DNA from: Deltaproteobacteria bacterium
GTDB lineage: Bacteria; Desulfobacterota; Desulfobulbia; Desulfobulbales; Desulfurivibrionaceae
Reading direction: 5' to 3'
Assembly (NCBI GenBank): GCA_026388695.1
Contig: JAPLJH010000006.1
Coordinates: 1-64,000, forward strand
Length of the DNA stretch: 64,000 nt
The notes beneath the pieces are model-generated. The model did not search any database and was not told where the DNA came from. It saw only the letters and a list, made by a program, of their open reading frames with translations. The translations under genes and the position numbers were made by a program. Shown in pieces: positions 9,432 through 18,364 of the stretch. Position 1 is the stretch's first letter. Each line of letters starts with the position of its first letter.

Positions 9432-9797
9432 ATGGATATTTCAAAAACGATTGCGGAGATGAAGAAGAACCCCGCCTTTGCCGAGAACGTCGGCATGGTG
9501 CTGGTCCACAACGGCGTGGTCCGGGCCTGGTCGCGCAAGACCAGGGAAGGGGTCTCGGCTCTTGAGGTCACCCCGGATCAGGACAAGATCGAGGCGATCC
9601 GTCAGGAGTTTCTGCAAAAGCCCGGCATCTTCGATATCGTTATCGAGGCCAAAAGCGGCAGTTTTCAGCCCGGCGACGATCTATTGTTCATCATCGTGGC
9701 TGGAGACATTCGGGAAAATGTGAAACCGGTGTTGGGCGAGCTGCTGGACCGTATCAAGTCCGAGGCCATCGGTAAAAAGGAAGTGATGCTGGCCTGA
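9432..9797 (+). CDS. moaE: MoaE-family molybdopterin synthase catalytic subunit-like protein
   Basis: 121 residues. The pattern VHNGVVRAW near the start, then a Gly-Asp turn (FQPGDDLLFIIVAGD) and the C-terminal DRIKSEAIGKKEV with the catalytic-type lysines match MoaE, which with thiolated MoaD adds the dithiolene sulfurs to cyclic pyranopterin monophosphate in the cytoplasm. It is shorter than the usual 140-150 residues because the N-terminal strand is reduced, as in several anaerobe homologues. A ribosome site AGGTG sits 5-6 bp before ATG 9432. No other moa gene is adjacent. It is followed by a possible weak terminator and then efp. Confidence 0.75.
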   Translation: MDISKTIAEMKKNPAFAENVGMVLVHNGVVRAWSRKTREGVSALEVTPDQDKIEAIRQEFLQKPGIFDIVIEAKSGSFQPGDDLLFIIVAGDIRENVKPVLGELLDRIKSEAIGKKEVMLA

Positions 9798-9815
9798 AGT
9801 TCACCCTTGCAAAAA

Positions 9816-9858
9816 TGCGGGAATCCGGTTAGTAAGGGGCCGCACAGTGTTTTTTTTT
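9816..9858 (+). terminator. Weak intrinsic terminator candidate after moaE
   Basis: TGCGG (9816-9820) can pair with CCGCA (9840-9844) around a long loop, and a run of nine T follows at 9850-9858. The stem is only 5 bp, so termination is uncertain, but it would separate moaE from efp. Confidence 0.35.
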
Positions 9859-9893
9859 ACTTTGATTTTGATTGCCACAGGGAGATAGCAAGT

Positions 9894-10457
9894 ATGTATT
9901 CCGCTTCTGATTTTCGCAAAGGCCTAAAGGTTCAGATCGACGGTGAACCGTATATCATGACGGATTTTTCCTTTTCCAAGCCAGGCAAGGGCCAGGCCCT
10001 GTATCGCGCCCGTCTGCGGAATATGATCACCGGCAATGCCTTTGAAAAGACCTTCCGCTCCAACGACAAGCTGGAAAAGGCCGCCCTTGAAGAGCGGACC
10101 ATGCAGTACCTCTACAAACAGGGGGATGAATATTTCTTCATGGACAACGTCTCCTTTGAGCAGCTGGAGATGTCCAAGGCACAGCTGGGCGATGCCACCA
10201 ACTTTCTCACCGACAACATGGACGTGGATGTGCTGCAGTACAACGGCCGTCCCATCGGCGTTACCCTGCCCAACTTCGTCAGCCTCAAGGTCACCCAGTC
10301 CGACCCGTGGGTCAAGGGCGACACCAGCGGCAGCGACTCCAAGCCCGTGACCATGGAAACCGGGTATGTGGTTCAGGTGCCGCCCTTTATCGAAGAAGGG
10401 GATAAGCTGCAGATCGACACCCGCACCGGGGTGTATGTTACCAGAGTAAAAGAGTAG
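9894..10457 (+). CDS. efp: Translation elongation factor P
   Basis: 187 residues from ATG 9894, chosen because a GGAG-type ribosome site precedes it and the protein then begins like EF-P (MYSASDFRKGLKV); an upstream in-frame extension is not supported. The modification loop SKPGKGQA places the modifiable lysine at K32, equivalent to E. coli K34. Domains II and III are complete, ending in DTRTGVYVTRVKE. EF-P binds ribosomes stalled at consecutive prolines and speeds peptide bond formation. The next gene on the strand, 157 bp on, is EpmA, the enzyme that adds beta-lysine to this lysine, so factor and modifier are physically linked here. Confidence 0.97.
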   Translation: MYSASDFRKGLKVQIDGEPYIMTDFSFSKPGKGQALYRARLRNMITGNAFEKTFRSNDKLEKAALEERTMQYLYKQGDEYFFMDNVSFEQLEMSKAQLGDATNFLTDNMDVDVLQYNGRPIGVTLPNFVSLKVTQSDPWVKGDTSGSDSKPVTMETGYVVQVPPFIEEGDKLQIDTRTGVYVTRVKE

Positions 10458-10458
10458 C

Positions 10459-10572
10459 CGTAAAGTCCCCTCGCCCCTTGCGGGAGATGGATAGGGAGAG
10501 GGGGAACGTCTTGGATGTGATGCCGTTGGCAAAGTCACCCACCCCCAGCCCCTCCCGTCAAGGGAGGGGAGT
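10459..10572 (-). repeat. G/C-run palindromic intergenic repeat, copy A
   Basis: About 114 bp between efp and epmA. Read on the minus strand it starts CTCCCCTCCCTTGACGGGAG, continues GGGGCTGGGGGTGGGTGA, has a variable middle, and ends with CCCCCTCTCCC ... GCGAGGGGAC. Copies in the other orientation lie at 12962-13076 and 22921-23046. Each end can fold into a G-run/C-run hairpin. It is not coding. Confidence 0.75.
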
Positions 10573-10614
10573 TAAGGTAAAAGCCGAACCGAAACCGGAC
10601 TCTGCACAACGACT

Positions 10615-11517
10615 ATGATCCCCACTCACGGCCTGCATTTGCGGGCCGTTCTCATTCAAGCTCTGCGCACCTTCTTCATCGACCGAGGCTATCTCGAGGT
10701 CGAAACCCCCATCCGTATTCCTGCCCCTGCCCCGGAAGCCCATATCGTGCCGCTGACCAGCGAGGGTTGTTTTCTGCAAACCTCGCCAGAGCTCTGTATG
10801 AAACGGCTGCTGGCCGCAGGCATCCCCAAGATTTTCCAGCTCTGCAAATGCTTCCGTAAGGCTGAGCGCGGCGACCGCCACCTGCCCGAGTTCACCATGC
10901 TGGAGTGGTACGCGACCGGAAGCGACTACCGCGATCTGATGGCGGACTGCGAAGCGCTGCTGCGCCATTTGGCTGCGGCCATGGGCAAGGGTGGGGTGCT
11001 GGAATGGCAGGGATGCAGGATCGATCTTGGGTCGGAGTGGGAGCGACTCACCGTGGCCGAGGCCTTTCGCCGCTACGCGCCCTGCACGGTGGAAGAGGCG
11101 CTGGCCCAGGACCAGTTCGATGAGATGCTGGTGGAGTACGTGGAGCCGCATCTGGGCATGACAACCCCCACCTTTCTCTGTGACTACCCGGCCACGCTGG
11201 GCGCGTTGGCCCGGCTCTCTCCGACTGATCCAACGGTGGCCGAGCGTTTTGAACTCTACGTGGCCGGGCTGGAGCTGGCCAACGGTTTTTCCGAGTTGGT
11301 TGATCCCGTTGAGCAGCGGGCCCGGTTTCTGGCGGAGCAGGAGGGTATCCGGCTGCAGGGCCGCGACCCTGGCCCCATGCCGGAACGGTTTCTAGATGGT
11401 CTTGAGGCAATGCCTCCTGCTGCGGGCATTGCCTTGGGGGTGGATCGGCTGGTCATGCTTTTTACCGGGGTGGACAGTATCGATCAGGTGGTGGCCTTCA
11501 CTCCGGAGAGATTGTAG
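10615..11517 (+). CDS. epmA: EF-P (beta-)lysine ligase EpmA (PoxA/GenX, LysRS-like)
   Basis: 300 residues resembling a class II lysyl-tRNA synthetase catalytic core without the anticodon-binding domain. Motif 2 is seen in FQLCKCFRKAERGDRHLPEF and motif 3 in AGIALGVDRLVMLFTGVDSI. The family activates (R)-beta-lysine as an adenylate and transfers it to the conserved lysine of EF-P. ATG 10615 gives the expected family start (HGLHLRAVLIQALRTFF). Its location just after efp strongly supports the assignment over a truncated LysRS. EpmB, which makes beta-lysine from lysine, is not seen in the window. Confidence 0.93.
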   Translation: MIPTHGLHLRAVLIQALRTFFIDRGYLEVETPIRIPAPAPEAHIVPLTSEGCFLQTSPELCMKRLLAAGIPKIFQLCKCFRKAERGDRHLPEFTMLEWYATGSDYRDLMADCEALLRHLAAAMGKGGVLEWQGCRIDLGSEWERLTVAEAFRRYAPCTVEEALAQDQFDEMLVEYVEPHLGMTTPTFLCDYPATLGALARLSPTDPTVAERFELYVAGLELANGFSELVDPVEQRARFLAEQEGIRLQGRDPGPMPERFLDGLEAMPPAAGIALGVDRLVMLFTGVDSIDQVVAFTPERL

Positions 11518-11617
11518 CCTTTCGCCAGTAATCGGCACCAAATATGCGAATTACCCCGCACGATAAGTAAAGCGGACGCTAAGAATGCCGCCCTCAACCT
11601 CGCCGAAACAGCATCTT

Positions 11618-12034
11618 TCAATCATTGTCTTTTCTGGCTAGTTTTTCTTTATAGAACTCATTCTCAATCTGATGTACGAACTGGACAAATTCATCATATG
11701 TCAGAGAAACAGCCTTCTTGTCATTCTTGAAGTGATATCCCTCCTCGTCAATTGAGAAGTTATTGTGGGCTATAGAATCTCGTATGACCTTAATTTGTTC
11801 GATCACTCCTGTTAGGTCTTTTCGGTCATTTTTGTACTCCTCCTTTATGAGGAGGAGCGGTAACAGTCTGCAGATTCCGAAATTTTGATTCAGCAGGACG
11901 TGTTGGGTCGAAAATCGTTTTTCAAATTCTTCCCTTATTGTCTTGAGTGTCGTTGTGTTTGGGTAAGTATCGAATATATGTAACAAGTATTCGACGTACT
12001 TGAGGTGGGCATTGATCGCTAGAATTGTTTCCAT
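11618..12034 (-). CDS. Small HEPN-like protein of unknown function
   Basis: 138 residues, all-helical in appearance, in DNA visibly richer in A+T than its neighbours. The segment IRDSIAHNNF (about residues 87-96) fits the R-x4-H pattern, with an acidic residue after the arginine, that marks HEPN-superfamily RNases and nucleotide-binding partners of minimal nucleotidyltransferases. No nucleotidyltransferase or antitoxin gene is adjacent; the neighbours are epmA (convergent) and a uracil-DNA glycosylase-like gene 30 bp upstream on the same strand. It may be an orphan defence or toxin-like gene acquired by transfer. The family call rests on the motif and the helical pattern only. Confidence 0.55.
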   Translation of the reverse strand: METILAINAHLKYVEYLLHIFDTYPNTTTLKTIREEFEKRFSTQHVLLNQNFGICRLLPLLLIKEEYKNDRKDLTGVIEQIKVIRDSIAHNNFSIDEEGYHFKNDKKAVSLTYDEFVQFVHQIENEFYKEKLARKDND

Positions 12035-12064
12035 GAATCTGTTCTCATGACCTACGATGTAAAG

Positions 12065-12880
12065 CTATACGTCCTGAATCTTCTTCTGAATCATCTGCAA
12101 ATCCAGCCAAGTCGCCTTCTTCATCTCTGGATTTCTCAAAAGAAATTCCGGCGAAAAGGTGGGGATCAGCGGGATGCCCTGAAAATCGTGGAACCTGCCG
12201 CGCAATTGGCTTAAGGGTTTGCTGGTGTGGAGCAGCTTTTGGGCGGCGAGTGGTCCCATGGCGCAGATGACCGTTGGGGCGACGAGCATGATTTCCTTGA
12301 GCAGGAAGGGCAGGCAGGCGTCCACCGCCTCCTTGCCTGGCGACTCCTGGGCATGGCATCTGGTGAGCAGGCTCAGGTGGACCGCATCACGGTTCAGGCC
12401 GATGGCCTCTAGCATTTTGTCGAGGAGCTGGCCCGGTTCCCCGCTCATGGGTAGGCCGGAATGGTCGTCCTCGGCAGAGGGCGCATCGGTGATGATCAGG
12501 AGCTTGACCCCGATTGTGCCCTCTCCGGTTATTGCCTTGTTCCGGCTTTGGTGCCGTGGGCAGCGCTGGCAGGCCTGCATTTCGGCATACAGCTCGGTCA
12601 GGGTGGTGTCCGGCATGACGGCGGATGTGGTCTGCTGCCGGGCTGATGGGGCCAGGGGTGTCTTCGACTTGGAGGCGGCTACGGTTTGCGGTTTGGCAGT
12701 AGCGGCGACCGGTTGCTGCGGCCCGGCAACAAAGCGTTCAAGTTCCGGGGTGCGTGGGTAGCCATCGATCCCGATTGCCTGCTGGAAGGCGACAAGCTGC
12801 CGGACATCCTGAAGAAACTCCAAGGCGGACTGGGCTGGGATCGGTGGGGTGGTAGTGTAGTTTCCGTCGGGCGTTGTCAT
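12065..12880 (-). CDS. Family-4-like uracil-DNA glycosylase with altered active-site motifs
   Basis: 271 residues from ATG 12880, which has AAGGA about 6 bp upstream; longer starts lack a ribosome site. The C-terminal ~190 residues follow the iron-sulfur UDG layout: a CQRC pair, then LLTRCHA and DACLPFLLKEI supplying the other two cluster cysteines. Both catalytic motifs differ from the family norm. Motif 1, usually GEAPGxxE, reads TDAPSAED, and motif 2, usually HPS/A-x-LLR, reads SPEFLLRN. The N-terminal ~85 residues are an Ala/Pro-rich extension. The fold and cluster are therefore probably kept, but glycosylase activity is uncertain. The HEPN-like gene lies downstream. Confidence 0.8.
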   Translation of the reverse strand: MTTPDGNYTTTPPIPAQSALEFLQDVRQLVAFQQAIGIDGYPRTPELERFVAGPQQPVAATAKPQTVAASKSKTPLAPSARQQTTSAVMPDTTLTELYAEMQACQRCPRHQSRNKAITGEGTIGVKLLIITDAPSAEDDHSGLPMSGEPGQLLDKMLEAIGLNRDAVHLSLLTRCHAQESPGKEAVDACLPFLLKEIMLVAPTVICAMGPLAAQKLLHTSKPLSQLRGRFHDFQGIPLIPTFSPEFLLRNPEMKKATWLDLQMIQKKIQDV

Positions 12881-12961
12881 GGGTGGTCCTTGATTTTTGC
12901 CCATTATAGCCCGGAGCAGGGGGAAGGCCAAAAGAAAAGATGGGTGGGGCTCTTCCAAATT

Positions 12962-13076
12962 ACTCCCCTCCCTCGACGGGAGGGGGCTGGGGGTGGGTGA
13001 AGCTGGACTTGCCGATTTCGTGGCTGCTTCCCCCTCTCCCTAGCCCTCCCCCGCCAGGGGGGAGGGGACTTTTCGG
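12962..13076 (+). repeat. G/C-run palindromic intergenic repeat, copy B
   Basis: About 115 bp between the UDG-like gene and the M1/ChaN gene. It opens ACTCCCCTCCCTCGACGGGA, continues GGGGGCTGGGGGTGGGTGAA, and ends CCCTCCCCCGCCAGGGGGGA GGGGAC. It matches copy A in opposite orientation and copy C in the same orientation at both ends, while the middle differs. Confidence 0.75.
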
Positions 13077-13130
13077 ACTGTGGCAACTGTTCCTTTAAAA
13101 GAGAGAACCTGGCCGCTTGTGAGTTTGTTA

Positions 13131-16100
13131 TTACAGTACAACCGGAATGGAAAGCACCGACTCCTGCTTAAACAACCCCCCTGACTTCCGCTTGATCCGC
13201 ACCGTCACCGACTTGCCGATTTCCTTGCCCAGTAGGATGATCTTCAGGTCGTCGATGGTGGCCACCGGTTCATCATCCAGCGCAAGGATCACATCTTTTT
13301 CCTTGATCCCTGCCGCCCCGGCCTTGCTCTTTTCGGATAATCCTTGCACCAGCGGGCCATCGGGAGTGTTGGCCAGCATCACCCCGAGAACCGCAGCCGG
13401 TGGCAGCTCCACGGGTTTGGAAAAGATCAGGTAATCCGCCTCGGTCTGGTCCAGCGCTTCGTTCTCGCTGTTCAGGATGACGGCTTGGCGAATTCCTGGC
13501 AGGCGGCGGGCGACTCGGGGCGGGATGGCCGTGGCCTTGTCGGTATGCCCCTGTCCGGCCAGCACCACCATTCGGCTCTCCGGATGGGCGGTGAGGAAGG
13601 TGGTCACGGACTCGGCCATGGTCTCGTCCCAAATGGCCTGGGCCTGGAAAAAGCCGTTGATCTGTTCCGGCGTGCTGTGCTCACCGTGCATGGTAAAGAC
13701 CTCGGTGATCCGCTCACGATAGCCGGGGATGGCAAGGTCGCGGTCTGCGGGAATCTTGACAAGTTCCTCGGCACTCAGGGCGGCAGTGCCCTCCTTGAAG
13801 ACCTTGCTGACGATCTCTTTTTCCTGGTTGAGGGCCACGATGGGCAGTTTGTTGCGCCGGGCAAAGTTGATGATCTCCCGGTACAACCGGTAGTCAAAGC
13901 TCCATTTGGAAAAATATCCCGATTGTTTCAAGAATTCCCGCTCGTTCAGCTCTCCTGCCACATACCGATCAAGAACGGGTTGCGCCTCGTGGCTGAACAT
14001 CTCCATGCCGATGGCAAGCTTGGGGTTCTGGGTGAACAGCGCCCGGATCACCCGCAGTTGCAGGAGATGGTCCTCGTTGCGGGTGTGGCTCTCCCCCACA
14101 TAGACCACCCGTTTGTCGGCGATCTGGTCCATGATTGCGGCAAAGGACAGGGCCTGGGGCATGGCGATGCCCATGGGCGGGGTATCGATGGCCAGGCGGA
14201 TGCCCTGGTCGGTCTCGGCAATGGTTTTCCGCTCAATTCGGCCCAGGTTGAAATAGAGCGCGCTGTACTTGCCGTAATGGGAGAGCTTGGGCGCGGCTGC
14301 GGCTGTTTCCGCCGCACTGCTCGAAGCGATCAGCACCGCAACCTGGCCAGGGGCCAGGGGGTTCTCCCGCGCTTCCAGGCTAAAGCCCTTGGTGGTTTGA
14401 GGTGGAGAGGCAAAGATGGAGCGGGCCAGGCGGCTGTTGGTGCCGAGGAAAAGTACGGCCTTTCCTGCCAGATCCTTGTCCGTGGCCTCGCTGGCGGTCT
14501 TGACCGGGCACTCCATGGAAGTGAGGAGTTCGATGAACGGGGCATAGATCTGCCGGTCTTCCGCCTCCGGGACAATGGCCAGCCTTTCGCGGGCGCCGAG
14601 GAAGCGCGACCAAGTGGGCGGCAGTTCTTCCGGTGCCAGGGCCCGCATCAGATCGTAGTCGGGATCGGCAACCACCAGCGTGGGATAATCACTCAGGCTG
14701 AGGTTTAGTTTGGTCTCGGTTTCGGTAAGAGTCACCTCGCGTCGTTCCTTGCCCTTGGCAGTGACGATATCCAGGGGCAATCTCAGGCGGTAGGGTTTTT
14801 CCTGAAGTTGCTTGATGGTGAGGGTCAGTTCGATCTGGCCGTCTTTTTCCTTGAGGCTATCGGCGAGTTCCAGGCGGGGAATATCGGCGCGGTTGAGCCA
14901 TTGGCTGAAAAACGGTTCGAGATTCTGGTGGGAGCTTGCGCTGAAACTTGCGGCCAGATCCTGCCAGCTCGCCTGTTGGTTACGGAAACGGGCATAGAAC
15001 TCCCGCAGTCCGGCGTAAAAGGGCGCGTCGCCGATCTCCCGGAGCAGCATGTGGAAGAGCATGCTCCCCTTGTCGTAGCCCAACGCGCGATTCGCCTTGT
15101 CCCCGGAGGCAACATGGCTGCCGGCCCCGCTGAAATCCTTGAGCGCCTTGGTGTTGTCCTGCCCCACATAGCTCTGGTAGGTGATGAGCTGTTGCTTTCT
15201 GAATGTGGCATCGGCCCGCTTGTCTGCGGCAAAGGCCTGATCCGCCAGGTAGGTGGTCAGCGCCTCGCACCAGTTGCCCTGGCTGGCGTCCACGCCAACC
15301 GCGTTGCCGAACCAGCTGTGCAGCACCTCATGGCCCAGGGAGGTCTCGGTGATAAAGGGCAGCCGAACCACGGCCTGGCCGAGCAGGGTGAAGGTGGGCA
15401 TGGCGTAGCCGGTGGGGAGTCGGTTTTCCACGATGCTGAAACGCTTGTAGGGGTAGGTCCCGATCAGCTCCTGGTAGCGTTTGAGGTAGGCAAGGGTTTT
15501 CTTGCGGTATTCCGCAGCCAGTTGCAGGTCTTCCGCAAAGAAGTAGGAGTACAGGGTTTGGCCTGGGCCGATGGGCTGGTGCTCCACCACATAGGGCCCG
15601 GCCACGAAGTTGAGGCTGTCTGCGGGATGATGGAAGCGGAAGCGGACGGTGCGGATATTTCCGGCCACTGTGCTGCTGATCTCCTCGGCCTCGGAGATGG
15701 CCTCAAACTGTTTGGGGATGGCGGCGGTCAGCTCCTGGAGACAGTCGGTGTCCAGGAGCGGATGCCAGATCCCGGTGAGGGCGATGCCTGTATGGTCGAT
15801 GAGTCCGTCGGCCTGGCTGCCTGCCATGGTTTTGCGAAAGCTGATGGCCACCTGCCGGTCGTTTGCCGTGGGCGGGAGAACCACCTGCTCCGTGGCCTGG
15901 AGCGGAACGCCGTCCAGTTGTAAGGCGGTGATCTCGATTCCGATAAGGGAGACGGTGACAGCGGTCTGGGCCGGGATGGTGATGCGTGATGTGCCAATGA
16001 GCCGATGGCCGGCAAGGTCAAAGGCAATGTCGAGCTGTTGCTGGGGGATACGTGTGGCTGCGGCGGACTGGGCCACGGGGAGGATCAGCAGGCCAAAGAG

Positions 16101-16196
16101 TAGGAGAAGGCAAAGCAGGCGGGGCGCATGCTTAAGCCGGTTCCAGATTTTCCGCGTCGCAGAACTGTTTGAGGGAAGCCAGGGCTGTTTCCGCAC
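13131..16196 (-). CDS. Secreted three-domain protein: M1-peptidase-like, ChaN/Tiki-like and PDZ
   Basis: 1021 residues from a GTG at 16196; no ATG precedes the signal peptide (hydrophobic segment about residues 25-48, ending AQSAAA). Residues about 50-500 resemble an M1 metallopeptidase: HEVLHSW at 289-295 and a glutamate 18 residues after the second histidine (E311 in [11 protein letters not shown]). The GAMEN exopeptidase motif is absent (that position reads GYAMPTF). Residues about 680-915 form a ChaN/haem-binding-uptake (Tiki superfamily) domain: [31 protein letters not shown] and [16 protein letters not shown] domain closes the protein at about 925-1020 ([17 protein letters not shown]). 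The start overlaps the end of trmFO by 65 bp, suggesting translational coupling. It would act in the periplasm; the substrate is unknown. Confidence 0.85.
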   Translation of the reverse strand: MRKQPWLPSNSSATRKIWNRLKHAPRLLCLLLLFGLLILPVAQSAAATRIPQQQLDIAFDLAGHRLIGTSRITIPAQTAVTVSLIGIEITALQLDGVPLQATEQVVLPPTANDRQVAISFRKTMAGSQADGLIDHTGIALTGIWHPLLDTDCLQELTAAIPKQFEAISEAEEISSTVAGNIRTVRFRFHHPADSLNFVAGPYVVEHQPIGPGQTLYSYFFAEDLQLAAEYRKKTLAYLKRYQELIGTYPYKRFSIVENRLPTGYAMPTFTLLGQAVVRLPFITETSLGHEVLHSWFGNAVGVDASQGNWCEALTTYLADQAFAADKRADATFRKQQLITYQSYVGQDNTKALKDFSGAGSHVASGDKANRALGYDKGSMLFHMLLREIGDAPFYAGLREFYARFRNQQASWQDLAASFSASSHQNLEPFFSQWLNRADIPRLELADSLKEKDGQIELTLTIKQLQEKPYRLRLPLDIVTAKGKERREVTLTETETKLNLSLSDYPTLVVADPDYDLMRALAPEELPPTWSRFLGARERLAIVPEAEDRQIYAPFIELLTSMECPVKTASEATDKDLAGKAVLFLGTNSRLARSIFASPPQTTKGFSLEARENPLAPGQVAVLIASSSAAETAAAAPKLSHYGKYSALYFNLGRIERKTIAETDQGIRLAIDTPPMGIAMPQALSFAAIMDQIADKRVVYVGESHTRNEDHLLQLRVIRALFTQNPKLAIGMEMFSHEAQPVLDRYVAGELNEREFLKQSGYFSKWSFDYRLYREIINFARRNKLPIVALNQEKEIVSKVFKEGTAALSAEELVKIPADRDLAIPGYRERITEVFTMHGEHSTPEQINGFFQAQAIWDETMAESVTTFLTAHPESRMVVLAGQGHTDKATAIPPRVARRLPGIRQAVILNSENEALDQTEADYLIFSKPVELPPAAVLGVMLANTPDGPLVQGLSEKSKAGAAGIKEKDVILALDDEPVATIDDLKIILLGKEIGKSVTVRIKRKSGGLFKQESVLSIPVVL

Positions 16197-17484
16197 GTTG
16201 TTGTCCTCGCAGTTTTTTTGGTAGCTTCGTCGCCCAGGCCGGGAACAGGCCGAAGTTGATGTTGGAGGGTTGGAAATGCTTGGGGTCGGTCAGGGTCAGA
16301 TGGCCGATCAAAGCGCCCAGGGCGGTGTCGTTGGGCAGCTCAAGAGCCGGTTGCTCATGAGCCAGCCGCACCGCATTGATCCCGGCCAGCAAGCCCATGG
16401 CCGTGGACTCCACATAACCCTCCACTCCTGTGAGCTGCCCGGCCAGCAGGAGATCGGGCCGGTTTTTCACTTGCAGGCTGGGGAGCAGCACCTTGGGTCC
16501 GCAGACAAAGGTGTTGCGGTGGATGCTGCCGAGCCGGGCGAACTCTGCCTGGGCCATGCCCGGAATCAGGCGGAACACCGTCTGCTGCGCGCCATAGGTC
16601 AGCTTGGTCTGAAAGCCCACCATATTGTAGAGCAACCCATCCTTTTTTTCCATGCGGAGCTGGACCACGGCGTACGGGTCGCGGCCGGTTCTCGGGTCGG
16701 GCAGTCCCACCGGTTTCATGGGCCCGAAGCGGAGGGTGTTCTCGCCGCGCTCCATCATGACCTCGATGGGAAGACAGCCCTCAAAGTATTTTTGTTCCTC
16801 GAATTCCTTGAGCGGCACCTTGTCGGCGTTGCGCATGGCCTCGATAAAGGCCGCGTATTCGTCGCGGTTCATGGGGCAGTTCAGGTAATCGCCTGGCCCG
16901 TCATCATAGCGGGAGGCCCGGTAGACGATGCTCATGTCCAGGGAGTCGGCGCTAACAATGGGAGCGATGGCGTCGTAAAAGGCCAGGTGCTCTTCCCCGG
17001 TGAGTTGGGCCAGGGATGCGGCAAGGGGTGCAGAGGTGAGCGGGCCGGAGGCCAGGATCATCGGCCAGGTTCCGACAGGAGGGAGTTCGGTGACTTCCTC
17101 CCTAACCACGGTGATGGCCGGATGCAAATCGATTTTTTCGGTGATAAACTGGGCAAAAAGCTCACGATCCACGGCCAGGGCCCGACCAGCCGGAACCTGG
17201 GTCTGGTCGGCTGCCGCCATGATCAGGGAGCCCAGGCGACGCATCTCTTCTTTAAGCAGACCTACAGCGGAAGAGACATCGGCGGAACGCAGGGAGTTGC
17301 TGCACACCAGTTCGGCCAACTGCGGCAACTCATGGGCCGGACTGAAGCGTACCGGTTTCATCTCATGGAGCGTTACCCTGCAGCCGCGCTGGGCAGCTTG
17401 CCAGGCGGCCTCGCATCCCGCGTGGCCGCCGCCGATGATGGTGATATCCGGGGTATTAGAGGCCAAGTTGCTTCTTGATGGCAT
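16132..17484 (-). CDS. trmFO: tRNA (uracil-54-C5) methyltransferase, folate/FAD-dependent
   Basis: 450 residues from ATG 17484; this start overlaps the end of adk by 29 bp, and a TTG at 17466 is an alternative. The N-terminal dinucleotide fold [16 protein letters not shown], then [20 protein letters not shown] and the C-terminal [20 protein letters not shown] are hallmarks of TrmFO, related to MnmG. It makes ribothymidine at position 54 of tRNA using methylenetetrahydrofolate and FAD. Cysteine motifs [11 protein letters not shown] and [11 protein letters not shown] include the catalytic cysteines. It sits between adk and the M1/ChaN gene in an overlapping string, so all three are probably one operon. 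Confidence 0.95.
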   Translation of the reverse strand: MPSRSNLASNTPDITIIGGGHAGCEAAWQAAQRGCRVTLHEMKPVRFSPAHELPQLAELVCSNSLRSADVSSAVGLLKEEMRRLGSLIMAAADQTQVPAGRALAVDRELFAQFITEKIDLHPAITVVREEVTELPPVGTWPMILASGPLTSAPLAASLAQLTGEEHLAFYDAIAPIVSADSLDMSIVYRASRYDDGPGDYLNCPMNRDEYAAFIEAMRNADKVPLKEFEEQKYFEGCLPIEVMMERGENTLRFGPMKPVGLPDPRTGRDPYAVVQLRMEKKDGLLYNMVGFQTKLTYGAQQTVFRLIPGMAQAEFARLGSIHRNTFVCGPKVLLPSLQVKNRPDLLLAGQLTGVEGYVESTAMGLLAGINAVRLAHEQPALELPNDTALGALIGHLTLTDPKHFQPSNINFGLFPAWATKLPKKLRGQQRAETALASLKQFCDAENLEPA

Positions 17485-18103
17485 CAACCACCACGTCGCT
17501 GGAGGTGCCAACGATGGATTTCAGCAACCCTGACTTCTCGTAAAAACCGGCCAGAGGTGCGGTCTTCTCGTTGTAGGTGTCCAGACGGTGGGCGATGGCC
17601 TCTTGGGTTTCATCCTCGCGCTGGATCGCCGGGCTGCCGCATTTGTCGCAGATCCCTTCCACCTTGGTCGGGTTGCTCTTGGTGTTGTAGATCGCCTGAC
17701 AGGTGGAATTGGTGCAGGTTCTTCTGGTGCAGAGCCGGTCGAAGATCACATCGCGGGGCACGTCGATGGAAGCGACCATGTCCAATTTGATGCCCAGTTT
17801 CTGCAAGAGCGCGGTCAGGGCTTCGGCCTGGGGGATGGTGCGGGGGAAGCCGTCCAGCAAAAAGCCCTTGGCGCAATCGGGCTCTTGGAGGCGGTTTTCC
17901 ATGATGCCCATGATCAATGAGTCGGGAACCAAGTCGCCGCGATTCATGTAGCCCTCTGCTTCCTTGCCCAGTGGGGTGCCGGCCTGAACCGCGCCGCGGA
18001 GAATGTCGCCTGTGGAAATCTGTACCGAGCCGTCGATGGCGGTGAGCAGCTTTGCTACTGTGCCTTTGCCTGCGCCGGGTGCGCCCAAAAGAATAAGTTT
18101 CAT
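17456..18103 (-). CDS. adk: Adenylate kinase (zinc-LID type)
   Basis: 215 residues from ATG 18103, with AGGAG about 9 bp upstream. The P-loop GAPGAGKGT is at residues 7-15, DGFPRT is present, and the LID contains several cysteines ([11 protein letters not shown] ... CDKCGS) able to bind a structural zinc. It interconverts AMP+ATP and 2 ADP in the cytoplasm. A second, different adenylate kinase is encoded at 59020-59700. The 5' untranslated region contains a long imperfect hairpin (18173-18229). trmFO overlaps its 3' end. Confidence 0.95.
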   Translation of the reverse strand: MKLILLGAPGAGKGTVAKLLTAIDGSVQISTGDILRGAVQAGTPLGKEAEGYMNRGDLVPDSLIMGIMENRLQEPDCAKGFLLDGFPRTIPQAEALTALLQKLGIKLDMVASIDVPRDVIFDRLCTRRTCTNSTCQAIYNTKSNPTKVEGICDKCGSPAIQREDETQEAIAHRLDTYNEKTAPLAGFYEKSGLLKSIVGTSSDVVVDAIKKQLGL

Positions 18104-18172
18104 GGTGTTTCTCCTGTTTCGATGAATGTATGCCCGCAACAGACGGCACGGGGCCGCAATGGGGGTAAGGGT

Positions 18173-18229
18173 TTGCCGGAATACCAGCAGCGCTGCTTGC
18201 ACTGCTATTAGCGGCGCTGGCCTCGGCAA
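18173..18229 (-). other. Imperfect hairpin in the adk leader
   Basis: TTGCCG (18173-18178) pairs with CGGCAA (18224-18229) and CCAGC (18184-18188) with GCTGG (18216-18220), with further G/C pairing inside. It lies 70-126 bp upstream of the adk start. No known riboswitch was recognised; it could be a leader structure or a remnant repeat. Confidence 0.45.
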
Positions 18230-18364
18230 GTAGAATCCGGGTCGCAACTATACCCGATTTTTGTTGTGGATGGTAGGGGAATCATCGCTGTTTGGGTATT
18301 GCCTTGTCAGCATGAGGCAGGAAGTTCATGCTACACGCGGCGAAGAGCGAAGGTGCGGCGGGAA

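Noticed and set aside
14808-17478. Long plus-strand frames opposite the M1/ChaN and trmFO genes
   Set aside because: Antisense shadows of well-supported proteins.
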